DNA from: Brevibacterium sp. CS2
GTDB lineage: Bacteria; Actinomycetota; Actinomycetes; Actinomycetales; Brevibacteriaceae
Assembly: GCF_005280295.1 (NCBI RefSeq)
Contig: NZ_CP040020.1
Span: 2,480,001-2,544,000, forward strand
Length of the DNA: 64,000 bases
Reading direction: 5' to 3'
The position numbers and the translations under genes were made by a program. The notes beneath the pieces are model-generated. The model did no database searches and was not told the origin of the DNA. It saw only the letters and a list, made by a program, of their open reading frames with translations. Positions 16,694 to 25,465 of this stretch are shown here, piece by piece. Position 1 is the first letter of the stretch; each line of letters opens with the position of its first letter.

Positions 16694-16712
16694 GACAGTA
16701 CCTGATACTGTC
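16694..16712. promoter_or_regulatory. TetR-type operator overlapping both divergent -10 boxes
   Basis: The inverted repeat GACAGTA-CCTGA-TACTGTC has perfect 7-bp arms around a 5-bp centre. The right arm supplies TACTGT seven bases before the tetR ATG (leaderless pattern); the left arm supplies the same hexamer on the minus strand 40 bp before the thiolase start. A repressor bound here would block both transcripts; the adjacent TetR is the obvious candidate. Confidence 0.75.
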
Positions 16713-16718
16713 TGACGC

Positions 16719-17309
16719 ATGAAACCCGTCACATCCGACGGTCGCTCCGCCCGCTGGGACGACCACCGCCGACGCCGGCACCGGGAGCTGCTGCGCACGG
16801 TCCGGCACGTCGTCGCCGAGCACGGGGCGGACCTCTCGATGGAGCAGATCTCCGCCCGCTCGGGCACGACGAAGACCGTCCTCTATCGCTACTTCGGCGA
16901 CCGCTCTGGCCTCCAGGCGGCGATGGGCGACTGGGCGATGCACACCATCCGCCGCTCGCTCGCCGCCGCCCACGCCCCCGAAGGCGACTCCCGCGCCGCT
17001 CTCGAGGCGATGATCGACGCCTTCACCGCGCTCGCCGCTGGCTCCCCGGAGGTCTACCGCTTCTGCGACTCCGCGGTCTCCGGCGGCGCCCCCGCCCGCG
17101 GCTTCCTCACCGACGTCACCGACCTGCTCTGCGTGCGCATGGGGCTGACCCGGGAGGCCGAGGTGCAGTGGGCGGCCGGCGCGCTCGGCTTCGTCCGCTC
17201 GTGCACCGAGCAGTGGCTCCTCGACCCGCGCGACCGCCACGATTTCACCACCCGACTCACGACCTGGCTGTGGGATTCCAGCCGCAGCTTCATGGAGGTA
17301 CACCGATGA
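16719..17309 (+). CDS. TetR/AcrR family transcriptional regulator
   Basis: The 196-residue protein has an N-terminal helix-turn-helix (residues 18-65: ELLRTVRHVVAEHGADLSME, ISARSGTTKTVLYRYFGDRS) and an alpha-helical C-terminal ligand domain. It probably represses itself and the divergent thiolase operon through the palindrome at 16694-16712, with an acyl-CoA as a plausible ligand (inference from the neighbours). Its stop overlaps the ATG of the acyl-CoA oxidase gene by four bases, so regulator and enzyme are cotranslated. Confidence 0.9.
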   Translation: MKPVTSDGRSARWDDHRRRRHRELLRTVRHVVAEHGADLSMEQISARSGTTKTVLYRYFGDRSGLQAAMGDWAMHTIRRSLAAAHAPEGDSRAALEAMIDAFTALAAGSPEVYRFCDSAVSGGAPARGFLTDVTDLLCVRMGLTREAEVQWAAGALGFVRSCTEQWLLDPRDRHDFTTRLTTWLWDSSRSFMEVHR

Positions 17310-19357
17310 ACCGCACGAAGACCCCGCTCACCATCGACCCGTCCGTGCTCGGCGACCTGCTCGATGGCCGGTGGGCCTCCGAGCGCCGCCGCGGCCGCAC
17401 GCTCGTCGAGCACCCCGACACCGTGCCGCCGATCACCGGCGACCTCGACGAGATGCGCGAGGCCACCTTGCGCGGCGTCCGCGCGCTCGCGGAATCCGGC
17501 TCGACCCTGCGTTCCCTCCCCACTGAGCTCGGCGGGGAGAACGACCACGCCGGCTACGTCGCCGCGTTCGAAGAATCGGTGACCGCCTCCCCGAGCCTGC
17601 AGATCAAGGCCGGCGTCCAGTACGGGCTGTTCGGCGGGGCGATCCAGCACCTCGGCAACGCCGAGCAGCACGCGCAGTGGCTCCTGCCCGCCCAGCGCGG
17701 GGAGCTGCTCGGCTGCTTCGCGATGACCGAGATCGGGCACGGCTCCGACGTCGCCTCGCTCGGCACCATCGCGGTCTACGACCCGGCGGCCGAGGAGTTC
17801 GTCATCACCACCCCGTTCCGGGCCGCGACGAAGGAGTACATCGGCAACGCCGCCGCGCACGGCCGGGCCGCCGTCGTGTTCGCCCAGCTCATCACCGCCG
17901 GGGTCGACCACGGCGTGCACGCCTTCTTCGTCCCGATCCGGACCGAGGACGGCGAACCCATGCCCGGCGTGTCGATCGAGGACGACGGACGCAAGGGCGG
18001 GCTGCTCGGGGTCGACAACGGCCGGCTCGCCTTCGCCGACGTGCGGGTGCCGCGCACCCACCTCCTCGACCGCTACGGCGCCGTCGCCCCCGATGGCACG
18101 TACTCCTCCCCCATCGACTCCCCCGGGCGCCGGTTCTTCACCATGCTCGGCACCCTCGTCCAGGGGCGCGTGTCGCTCGACGGAGCAGCGGTCGTGGCCG
18201 CGAAGCTCGGTCTCGACATCGCGGTGCGCTACGGCCTCGAGCGCCGGCAGTTCACCGGGGCCGACGACACCGAGGAGGTCGTGCTCATGGACTACCAGCA
18301 GCACCAGCGCCGCCTCATGCCGCTGCTCGCGGAGACCTACGCGAACGCGATCGCGCACGAGGTGCTGCTGGCCTCCTTCCAGCGTGTGTTCTCCGGCGAG
18401 GACGACTCCGACGAGGCCCGCCAGCTCCTCGAGACCCAGGCGGCCGGCTTCAAGGCGACGTCGACCTGGGACGCCCTCGACGTCCTCCAGGAGTGCCGCG
18501 AGGCGTGCGGCGGGGCGGGATTCATGACGGAGAACCGCCTCACCGGGCTGCGCGCGGACCTCGACGTCTACGTCACCTTCGAGGGCGACAACACCGTCCT
18601 CCTCCAGCTCGTCGGCAAGCGGCTGCTCGGCGACTACGCCGCGGAGTTCAAGAACATCGATGTCGGCGGGGTGGCGCGCTTCATCGGCACGCAGGCCGCC
18701 GAGCACTCCCTCTACCGCTCGGGGCTCGCGAACGTCGGGCGCACGATCGGTGAGGTGCTCACCCCGGGGCTGACCGAGCGCCGGATCCGCTCGGGGCGGC
18801 TCCAGGAGCTGCTCCTGTCCGCGCGCGTCGACACCATGGTCGCCGAGCTCGCGAGCAATCTGCGTCCGGCCTCCAAGCTCCCCAAGGAGGAGGCCGCCGC
18901 GCTCCTCAACGAGAACCAGCACGAGCTCATCGAAGCGGCGAAGGCCTATGTCGAGCTCCTCAAGTGGCAGGCGCTCAACACCGCGATGCACACCTTCGAC
19001 GACGACCCCCGGCGGGCGGACGAGGCCAAGGCGCTCCGCCGCATCCGCGACCTCTACGGGCTCACGCTCATTGAGCGCAGCATCGGCTGGCACATCATGT
19101 ACGGGCGGCTCTCGATGAACCGCGCCCGGCAGGTGGGCCCGGCGATCAACCGCCTGTGCGCCAAGCTCGCCGGCAACGCCGCGGACCTCGTGGCCGCGTT
19201 CGGCTACGGCCCCGAGCACCGGCGCGCGACGATCGCCGAGGGCGTGGAGGCCCGGCGCCAGACCGAGGCGCGCGAGCACTACCGGCGCGCCCGCGCGCAG
19301 GCCGACCATCCGGTCGACGAGAAGGTGCTCCACCGGGAGCGGACCCGGAAGGGCTGA
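17306..19357 (+). CDS. acyl-CoA oxidase/dehydrogenase family protein
   Basis: The 683-residue length and motifs point to the acyl-CoA oxidase branch rather than the 380-residue dehydrogenases: FAMTEIGHGSDVASL (FAD/substrate loop), FRAATKEYIGNAAAHGRAAV, then RADLDVYVTFEGDNTVLLQ and ACGGAGFMTENRL typical of ACOX. It introduces the 2,3 double bond of acyl-CoA using FAD, passing electrons to oxygen if a true oxidase. Whether the electron acceptor is O2 or ETF cannot be read off. The start ATG overlaps the tetR stop. It ends directly against the convergent metX stop (no gap). Confidence 0.85.
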   Translation: MNRTKTPLTIDPSVLGDLLDGRWASERRRGRTLVEHPDTVPPITGDLDEMREATLRGVRALAESGSTLRSLPTELGGENDHAGYVAAFEESVTASPSLQIKAGVQYGLFGGAIQHLGNAEQHAQWLLPAQRGELLGCFAMTEIGHGSDVASLGTIAVYDPAAEEFVITTPFRAATKEYIGNAAAHGRAAVVFAQLITAGVDHGVHAFFVPIRTEDGEPMPGVSIEDDGRKGGLLGVDNGRLAFADVRVPRTHLLDRYGAVAPDGTYSSPIDSPGRRFFTMLGTLVQGRVSLDGAAVVAAKLGLDIAVRYGLERRQFTGADDTEEVVLMDYQQHQRRLMPLLAETYANAIAHEVLLASFQRVFSGEDDSDEARQLLETQAAGFKATSTWDALDVLQECREACGGAGFMTENRLTGLRADLDVYVTFEGDNTVLLQLVGKRLLGDYAAEFKNIDVGGVARFIGTQAAEHSLYRSGLANVGRTIGEVLTPGLTERRIRSGRLQELLLSARVDTMVAELASNLRPASKLPKEEAAALLNENQHELIEAAKAYVELLKWQALNTAMHTFDDDPRRADEAKALRRIRDLYGLTLIERSIGWHIMYGRLSMNRARQVGPAINRLCAKLAGNAADLVAAFGYGPEHRRATIAEGVEARRQTEAREHYRRARAQADHPVDEKVLHRERTRKG

Positions 19358-20467
19358 TCAGTCCTCGAGGAAGCCGCGCACCAGCCGACCGACCTTCTGC
19401 CCCTCGGTGAGGAAGCCATCGTGACCCGCCCACGATTCGATCGTGTGGTGGGTCACGGTGCCCGGCAGCGCGGCCGCGAGCTCGGCGACCTGCGCCGGCG
19501 GGTAGAGCCGGTCGGTGGAGATGCCGATGACCTGGAACTCGCTGCGAGCGCCGGCGAGCGCCTCGGCGAGGTCGGAGTGCCGGCCCCGGCGCACGTCGTG
19601 GTCCCGCAGGGCCGCCGTGAGGACCCGGTAGGACTCCGCATCGAAGCGGTGGACGAGCTTGCGCGCCTGGTGGTCGAGGTAGCTCTGGATCGAGTAGTAC
19701 GTGTCCGGCGCCCCGGCCGGGCGCGGGAACTGGTGCGCGTTCGCGAACCGCTGGTTGAGCTCGACGTCGTTGCGGTAGGTCAGGTGGGCGATCTGGCGTG
19801 CCAGCCCGAGCCCCGCGGCGGGGAACCGGCCGAGCGCGGAGTAGTCCCCGCCGCAGTAGTCCGGGTCGAGGGCGATCGCCTGGATCTGGGTGTGCGCCCA
19901 CGCGATCTGGTCGGCGTCGGAGTACGCCGGCGCGGCGAGCACCGTGGCCTTGCGCACACGCTCCGGGGCGAGCAGCGCGAACTCGAGCGCGCGCGCCCCG
20001 CCCATCGAACCGCCGATCACCGCGTGCCAGGACTCGATGCCCAGCCGGTCGGTGAGCGCGAGCTCGGCGGTGACGAGGTCCCGGACGGTGAGCGCGGGGA
20101 AGCGCGAGCCGTAGGGCAGCCCGTCGGCGTGGATGGTCGTCGGCCCGGTGCTGCCGTTGCACCCGCCGAGCGCGTTCGCGCACACGACGAAGAACTCGTC
20201 GGTGTCGATCGGCCGGCCCGGGCCGATCACCTCCTCCCACCATCCGGGGGCGAACGAGCTCGGGTGCTCGGCCGTCGCGGGCTCGGCGACCCCGGAGGTC
20301 ACGTGCGCGTCGCCGGTGAGCGCGTGCTCGATGAGGACCGCGTTCGTGCATGCCGCGTTGAGCGTGCCGAAGGTCTCGTAGGCGATGTGCAGCTCCTCGA
20401 ACACGTACCCGGATTCGAGGACGAGGTCGGTGAATCCGGCGAGTCCCGTGCGTCCGGTGACCGGCAT
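19358..20467 (-). CDS. metX: homoserine O-acetyltransferase MetX
   Basis: The 369-residue alpha/beta-hydrolase acetylates L-homoserine using acetyl-CoA in methionine synthesis. Visible: LIEHALTGDAHVTSG near residue 45, the nucleophile elbow VIGGSMGGARALEF (Ser), the late Asp in ISTDRLYPPAQVAE and the catalytic His in SWAGHDGFLTEG. NGSTGPTTI is the conserved oxyanion/substrate segment. It follows metY by five bases, forming a metY-metX operon: the product of MetX is the substrate of MetY. Confidence 0.95.
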   Translation of the reverse strand: MPVTGRTGLAGFTDLVLESGYVFEELHIAYETFGTLNAACTNAVLIEHALTGDAHVTSGVAEPATAEHPSSFAPGWWEEVIGPGRPIDTDEFFVVCANALGGCNGSTGPTTIHADGLPYGSRFPALTVRDLVTAELALTDRLGIESWHAVIGGSMGGARALEFALLAPERVRKATVLAAPAYSDADQIAWAHTQIQAIALDPDYCGGDYSALGRFPAAGLGLARQIAHLTYRNDVELNQRFANAHQFPRPAGAPDTYYSIQSYLDHQARKLVHRFDAESYRVLTAALRDHDVRRGRHSDLAEALAGARSEFQVIGISTDRLYPPAQVAELAAALPGTVTHHTIESWAGHDGFLTEGQKVGRLVRGFLED

Positions 20468-20472
20468 GCGGC

Positions 20473-21783
20473 TCAGCCGCGCGCGGCGGCGAAGCCCTTC
20501 TCGAGGTCGGCGATGATGTCCTCGATCCCCTCGATGCCCACGCTGAGCCGGACGAGACCCGGGCTGACCCCGGCGGCGGCCTGCGCGGCCTCGTCGAGCT
20601 GGGAGTGCGTTGTGGAGGCGGGGTGGATGACGAGCGAGCGGACGTCGCCGATGTTCGCGACGTGCGAGTGGAGCTCGAGCGCGTCGACGAAGCGCACCGC
20701 GGCGTCGTAGCCGCCTGCGATGTCGAAGGACAGCACCGAGCCGACGCCCTTCGGCAGGTACTTCTGTGCGCGCTCGTACCATGGGCTCGACGGAAGGCCG
20801 GCGAACACGACGCGCTCGACCTGAGCGTGGTCCTCCAGCCAGGCGGCGACGCGGTCGGCGTTGGCGACGTGGCGCTCGATGCGCAGGCTCAGGGTCTCGA
20901 GGCCCTGAGCGAGGAGGAAGGCGTTGAACGGGGAGAGCGCCGGGCCCAGGTCGCGGAGCAGCTGCACGCGCGCCTTGATCCCGAACGACACGTTCGCACC
21001 GAACGGCGAGTCCGGCCCGAGGTCGCGGGCGTAGACGACGCCGTTGTACGAGGCGTCCGGGGTGTTGAAGCCGGGGAAGCGCTCGGGGTCGCGGGAGAAG
21101 TCGAAGGTGCCGGCATCGACGATGATGCCGCCCATCGCGGTGCCGTGCCCGCCGAGGTACTTCGTGGCGGAGTGGACGACGATGTCCGCGCCGTGCTCGA
21201 TCGGGCGCACGAGGTAGGGGGTGGCGAGCGTGTTGTCGACGATGAGGGGCACGCCGGCGGCGTGGGCGACCTCGGCGACGCCGGCGATGTCGAGGACGTC
21301 GGAGCGGGGGTTGGAGACGACCTCGCCGAAGAACGCCTTGGTGTTGGGGCGGACCGCGGCCCGCCACCCCTCGAGATCGTCGGGGTCGGCGACGAAGGTC
21401 GTCTCGATGCCGAGCTTGCGCAGGGTGACGTCGAGGAGGTTGTAGGTGCCGCCGTAGAGGCTGGGGCTCGCGACGATGTGGTCGCCGGCCCCGGCGACGT
21501 TGATGAGCGCGAGGAACTCCGCGGACTGGCCGGAGGCGAGCAGCAGGCCCTGGACACCGCCCTCGAGGTCCGCGATCCGGTCCTCGACGACGGCGACGGT
21601 CGGGTTGCCGATCCGGGTGTAGATCGGGCCGAGGTCGGCGAGCGCGAAGCGGTCGGCTGCGGTCTGCGCGGAGTCGAAGACGTAGGACGTGGTCTGGTAG
21701 ATCGGCAGGGCCCGGGCGCCCGTCGTGGGATCCGGGGTCTGGCCGGCGTGGATCTGCCGGGTCTCGAACGACAGCTCGCTCAT
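20473..21783 (-). CDS. metY: O-acetylhomoserine aminocarboxypropyltransferase (sulfhydrylase) MetY
   Basis: The 436-residue PLP enzyme of the Cys/Met metabolism family makes homocysteine from O-acetylhomoserine and sulfide. Features: FETRQIHAGQTPDPTTGARA, YTRIGNPT, ASGQSAEFLALI, PSLYGGTYNL, and the PLP-lysine motif VVHSATKYLGGHGTA. The length (430-440) and NTLATPYLVRPIEHGAD favour MetY over MetB/MetZ. The ATG is preceded by GAGGAGGAACCC. Upstream (21849-21888) are four GTCA elements spaced 10-11 bp that probably serve a regulator; I saw no SAM riboswitch consensus. Confidence 0.94.
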   Translation of the reverse strand: MSELSFETRQIHAGQTPDPTTGARALPIYQTTSYVFDSAQTAADRFALADLGPIYTRIGNPTVAVVEDRIADLEGGVQGLLLASGQSAEFLALINVAGAGDHIVASPSLYGGTYNLLDVTLRKLGIETTFVADPDDLEGWRAAVRPNTKAFFGEVVSNPRSDVLDIAGVAEVAHAAGVPLIVDNTLATPYLVRPIEHGADIVVHSATKYLGGHGTAMGGIIVDAGTFDFSRDPERFPGFNTPDASYNGVVYARDLGPDSPFGANVSFGIKARVQLLRDLGPALSPFNAFLLAQGLETLSLRIERHVANADRVAAWLEDHAQVERVVFAGLPSSPWYERAQKYLPKGVGSVLSFDIAGGYDAAVRFVDALELHSHVANIGDVRSLVIHPASTTHSQLDEAAQAAAGVSPGLVRLSVGIEGIEDIIADLEKGFAAARG

Positions 21784-21848
21784 GGGTTCCTCCTCATCGC
21801 AGTGTGCCTCCCACTCTCGCCCGGGAGCGCGGTCCCGGCGGCACCCGA

Positions 21849-21888
21849 TGTCATCTGGCTGTCATCTTCCGTCACATTGCGTCATGTG
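21849..21888. promoter_or_regulatory. four helically phased GTCA repeats upstream of metY
   Basis: GTCA occurs at 21850, 21861, 21871 and 21881, i.e. every 10-11 bp on the same DNA face. The first two are in an 8-bp direct repeat TGTCATCT, the last two frame an inverted repeat CACAT-TGCGTC-ATGTG (21873-21888). The array lies 66-105 bp before the metY start. A sulfur-metabolism regulator is the natural candidate. Confidence 0.5.
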
Positions 21889-21940
21889 CGAGCGGTGGGC
21901 AGGTCCGGCGCCGACTCCCGGCGTCGCACTCCGGTGCGCC

Positions 21941-24900
21941 TCAGCGGAAGTCCCGGGAGCGGGAGGGCAGCTGCACCTCGAGCGGGTGGAGCCGGTGCGC
22001 GTAGAGGCTCACCACCTCACCGGCACGCTGCAGCTGCCCGGTCACGACGAGGGTGCTGCGGCTCGTGGAGATCGGGGCGAAGCGCTTCATCAGTCCCGGG
22101 GTGCACACGACATTGAGCATCCCGAACTCGTCCTCGATGTTCATGAAGGTGATGCCCGAGGCGGTGGCCGGCCGCTGTCGGTGGGTGACGATCCCGGCCA
22201 CGGTGATCCGGGAGCCGTCCGCGGTCGCCCGGGCGTCCTCCGTCGAGGCGTACCCGCGGGCGGTGAGGGCGCTGCGCAGCTGGGCGGTCGGGTATCCCTC
22301 GACGGTGAGGCCGGTGGCGAACAGCTCGGCGAGCGTGACGTCGAACGCGCTCATGAGCGGCAGGGTGGGGGCGGCGGTGACGGGTGCGGTGCCCGGCAGC
22401 ACGCCGGGCCCGGCGCCGGCGAGCGAGCCGGCGAGCCACAGCGCCTGGCGCCGGTCGACGCCGAACCCCGTGAAGGCGCCGGCGGAGGCGAGCCCCTCGA
22501 GGACCCGCACCTCGACCCCGGTGCGGTGGGCGAGGTCGGCGATCGAGGCGTAGGGCCCGGCCGCCTCGCGCTCGGCGACGATCGTCGCGGCCGCGCCCCC
22601 CACCTCGCGCACGGATTCCAGGCCGACCCGGATCGCGAGCCCACCGGTGGAGTCCGGGTCCGGTTCGAGGTCGGCGAGGGCGGCCGAGGCGTTGACGTCG
22701 ACGGGACGGATCGTCACCCCGTGGCGGCGGGCGTCGGCGATGAGCGACTGCGGGGAGTAGAAGCCCATCGGCTGGGAGCGCAGGAGGCCGGCGGTGAACG
22801 CCGCGTGGTGGTGGCACTTGAACCAGGCGGAGTCGTAGACGAGGTTGGCGAAGCTGATGGCGTGGCTCTCGGGGAAGCCGTAGTTGGCGAAGGCGGCGAT
22901 CTTGTCGAAGATCGCCTGTGCGGTGTCCGGGGCGACCCCGCGGGCGGCGCACCCGGTGTGGAAGCGCTCGGCGAGCTGCTCCATCCGGGCGCGTGAGCGG
23001 CGGGAGCCCATCGCGCGGCGGAGCTCGTCGGCGTCGGGGCCGGTGAAGCCGGCGACGTCGATCGCCATCTGCATGAGCTGCTCCTGGAACAGCGGCACCC
23101 CGAGGGTCTTGTCGAGTGCGTTCTCGAGCAGCGGGTGGAGGTGCTCGACGGGTTCGAGGCCCTGCCGGCGGCGGATGTAGGGGTGGACGGAGCCGCCCTG
23201 GATGGGGCCGGGGCGGATGAGCGCGACCTGCACGGCGAGGTCGTAGAAGGTGCGCGGGCGCAGCCGGGGCAGGGTCGCGAGCTGGGCGCGGGACTCGACC
23301 TGGAACACGCCCACCGCGTCCGCGGCGCAGAGCATGTCGTACACGCGCGGGTCCTCCTGCGGGATCGCCGCCCGGTCGATGCGCTCGCCGGTGTGCCGAG
23401 CCACGAGGTCGACCATCTCGTGGAGCGCGGTGAGCATCCCGAGGCCGAGCAGGTCGAACTTCACGAGGTCCATCGCCGCGCAGTCGTCCTTGTCCCATTG
23501 GACGACGGTGCGGTCCTCCATCGTCGCCGGCTCGATCGGCACGACCTCGCCGATCGGCCGGTCGGCGAGGATCATGCCGCCGGAGTGGATGCCGAGGTGG
23601 CGCGGGGTGCCGAGGAGTCCGGCGGCGACCTCGAGCACCGGGGCGGGCACCGCGGTGTCCGCCGGATCGGGCAGGGTCGACCAGCGGTTGATGCCGGTGG
23701 AGAAGGCGTCCTGCTGGCCGGGGTCGTATCCGAGGGCGGCGGCGGCGTCGCGGACGGCGGACTTCGCGCGGTAGGTGATGACGTTGGCGACCTGGGCGGC
23801 GCGGTGGCGGCCGTAGTGCCGGTAGACGTACTGGATGACCTCCTCGCGGCGGCCGGACTCGATGTCGATGTCGATGTCCGGGTAGCCGGCGCGGTCGGGG
23901 GCGAGGAAGCGGTCGAAGAGGAGCCGGAACCGCACGGCGTCGACGGCGGTGATGCCGAGGACGTAGCAGACCGCGGAGTTCGCCGCCGAGCCGCGGCCCT
24001 GGCAGAAGATGTCCTGCTCGCGGCAGAACCGGGCGATGTCGTGGACGATGAGGAAGTAGCCGCAGAACCCCATCGTCTCGATCGTCGCGAGCTCCCGGTC
24101 GAGCTGCTCCCAGGCGCGCGGGTGTGCGGTGCGGGTGCCGTAGCGCCCGAGCCCGCCGGCCTCGACGAGCCGACGCAGGTGGGTCGCCTCGTCGGTCCCG
24201 GCGGGGATCGGGGCATCGGGCAGCCCGGCACGCGCCGCGGTGAGCTCGAAGGCGTGGCTCGCCGCGAGCCGGACGGCGGTGTCGAGGGCGGCGGCCGGGA
24301 AGCGCTCGCGCATCTCCTCGCCGGTGTGGATGCGCGCCGAGGCGGTGGGCGGCAGCCAGCCGGCGACCGCCTCGAGGGAGCGGCGGGAGCGCACCGCGGC
24401 GCGCACCTGGGCGTCGGCGAAGCGGGCCCGGGTCGCGTAGTGGACGGCGTTGGTGGCGACGACCGGCAGCCGCGCCCGGTGGGCGAGCTCGCACAGGTGG
24501 GCGATCCGTGCGTCGTCGGTGGGCAGGCCGTGGCGGGTGAGCTCGACGACCACCCGGTCGCGGCCGAACTCCGAGACGAGGCGGCGGAGCGCGCCGAGGC
24601 CGCCGTCGGGATCGTCGAGGTGCGGCAGGAGGGGGCCCTTGCGGCAGCCGGTGAGGATCGTCCAGTCGCCCGCCGCGGCGGCGAGGCCGGCGCGGTCGAA
24701 CACCGGCCGGGTCTTCTCCCCGGCCAGTGCGCCGGCGGTGAGCGCCGCGGACAGGGTGCGGTAGCCGTCGACCCCGTGGGCGAGGACGAGGAGGTGCTCG
24801 GCCTGCGGGTCGATCTGGCCGGGGATCTTCGCGGTGAGCCCGAGGGAGAGCTCGGCGCCGAACACCGTGGGGAGGGAGGCCTCGGCGGCGGCCTGGGCGA

Positions 24901-25465
24901 AGCGGACCGCGCCGTAGAGCCCGTTGTGGTCGGTGAGCGCCATCCCCGTGAGCCCGGCCCGGGCGCCGGTGGCGGCGAGCTCCTCCGGCTCCGAGGCGCC
25001 GTCGAGGAAGCTGAAGTCCGAGTGCACGTGGAGCTCCGCCCACGGGGTGCGGGCGGGCAGGAGGGCGGGTGTGCGGGCGGGCAGGAGGGAGTGGTCGGAG
25101 CTCCCCTGCTGGTCGGAGCTCCTGTGCTGGTCGTCCTCCGCGTACCGGTCGGGGCGGGAGAAGGCCGGGGCGTCGGAGCCGTCGGCGCCTGCGGGGATGG
25201 CACGTCCCGGGGGCGTGCGGGCGCCGGCGCGAGCGGTGGGGGCGCCGGGCTGTCCCGGGCGCGTGCGGGCGCCCCGGCCCGCGTACCGGGCCGGTCCATC
25301 CGAGCCGCCGGGCCCCACGGACACGGGACCTGTGGCCCCGGGAACTGTGGACCCGGCATCGGGGTCCGGCTCCCGGCTCTTCCGGTCCGCCCGCGGGTCC
25401 GGCCGGCCGGAGAGCCGCCGCTCGAGCTCGGACCACGGGGTGCGCGGGTTGAAGAAGTCGTTCAT
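21941..25465 (-). CDS. dnaE2: error-prone DNA polymerase DnaE2 (ImuC)
   Basis: The 1174-residue C-family polymerase performs damage-induced translesion synthesis with ImuA and ImuB. N-terminal NPRTPWSELERRLSG is followed by a disordered Pro/Arg/Asp-rich insert of about 110 residues, then the PHP domain ELHVHSDFSFLDGASEPEEL. The polymerase site is visible as PDIDIDIESGRREEV; QGRGSAANSAVCYVLG, GIHSGGMIL and AFANYGFPESHAISFANL follow. The OB domain ends with FMNIEDEFGMLNVVC. The start ATG overlaps the imuB stop by four bases, so it is coupled to imuB. A single protein of this size is usual for the family; the linker is on the long side. Confidence 0.94.
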   Translation of the reverse strand: MNDFFNPRTPWSELERRLSGRPDPRADRKSREPDPDAGSTVPGATGPVSVGPGGSDGPARYAGRGARTRPGQPGAPTARAGARTPPGRAIPAGADGSDAPAFSRPDRYAEDDQHRSSDQQGSSDHSLLPARTPALLPARTPWAELHVHSDFSFLDGASEPEELAATGARAGLTGMALTDHNGLYGAVRFAQAAAEASLPTVFGAELSLGLTAKIPGQIDPQAEHLLVLAHGVDGYRTLSAALTAGALAGEKTRPVFDRAGLAAAAGDWTILTGCRKGPLLPHLDDPDGGLGALRRLVSEFGRDRVVVELTRHGLPTDDARIAHLCELAHRARLPVVATNAVHYATRARFADAQVRAAVRSRRSLEAVAGWLPPTASARIHTGEEMRERFPAAALDTAVRLAASHAFELTAARAGLPDAPIPAGTDEATHLRRLVEAGGLGRYGTRTAHPRAWEQLDRELATIETMGFCGYFLIVHDIARFCREQDIFCQGRGSAANSAVCYVLGITAVDAVRFRLLFDRFLAPDRAGYPDIDIDIESGRREEVIQYVYRHYGRHRAAQVANVITYRAKSAVRDAAAALGYDPGQQDAFSTGINRWSTLPDPADTAVPAPVLEVAAGLLGTPRHLGIHSGGMILADRPIGEVVPIEPATMEDRTVVQWDKDDCAAMDLVKFDLLGLGMLTALHEMVDLVARHTGERIDRAAIPQEDPRVYDMLCAADAVGVFQVESRAQLATLPRLRPRTFYDLAVQVALIRPGPIQGGSVHPYIRRRQGLEPVEHLHPLLENALDKTLGVPLFQEQLMQMAIDVAGFTGPDADELRRAMGSRRSRARMEQLAERFHTGCAARGVAPDTAQAIFDKIAAFANYGFPESHAISFANLVYDSAWFKCHHHAAFTAGLLRSQPMGFYSPQSLIADARRHGVTIRPVDVNASAALADLEPDPDSTGGLAIRVGLESVREVGGAAATIVAEREAAGPYASIADLAHRTGVEVRVLEGLASAGAFTGFGVDRRQALWLAGSLAGAGPGVLPGTAPVTAAPTLPLMSAFDVTLAELFATGLTVEGYPTAQLRSALTARGYASTEDARATADGSRITVAGIVTHRQRPATASGITFMNIEDEFGMLNVVCTPGLMKRFAPISTSRSTLVVTGQLQRAGEVVSLYAHRLHPLEVQLPSRSRDFR

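Noticed and set aside
21784..21940. SAM riboswitch upstream of metY
   Set aside because: I looked for SAM-I/SAM-IV core sequences on the minus strand and found none; the stretch is too short and holds GTCA repeats instead.
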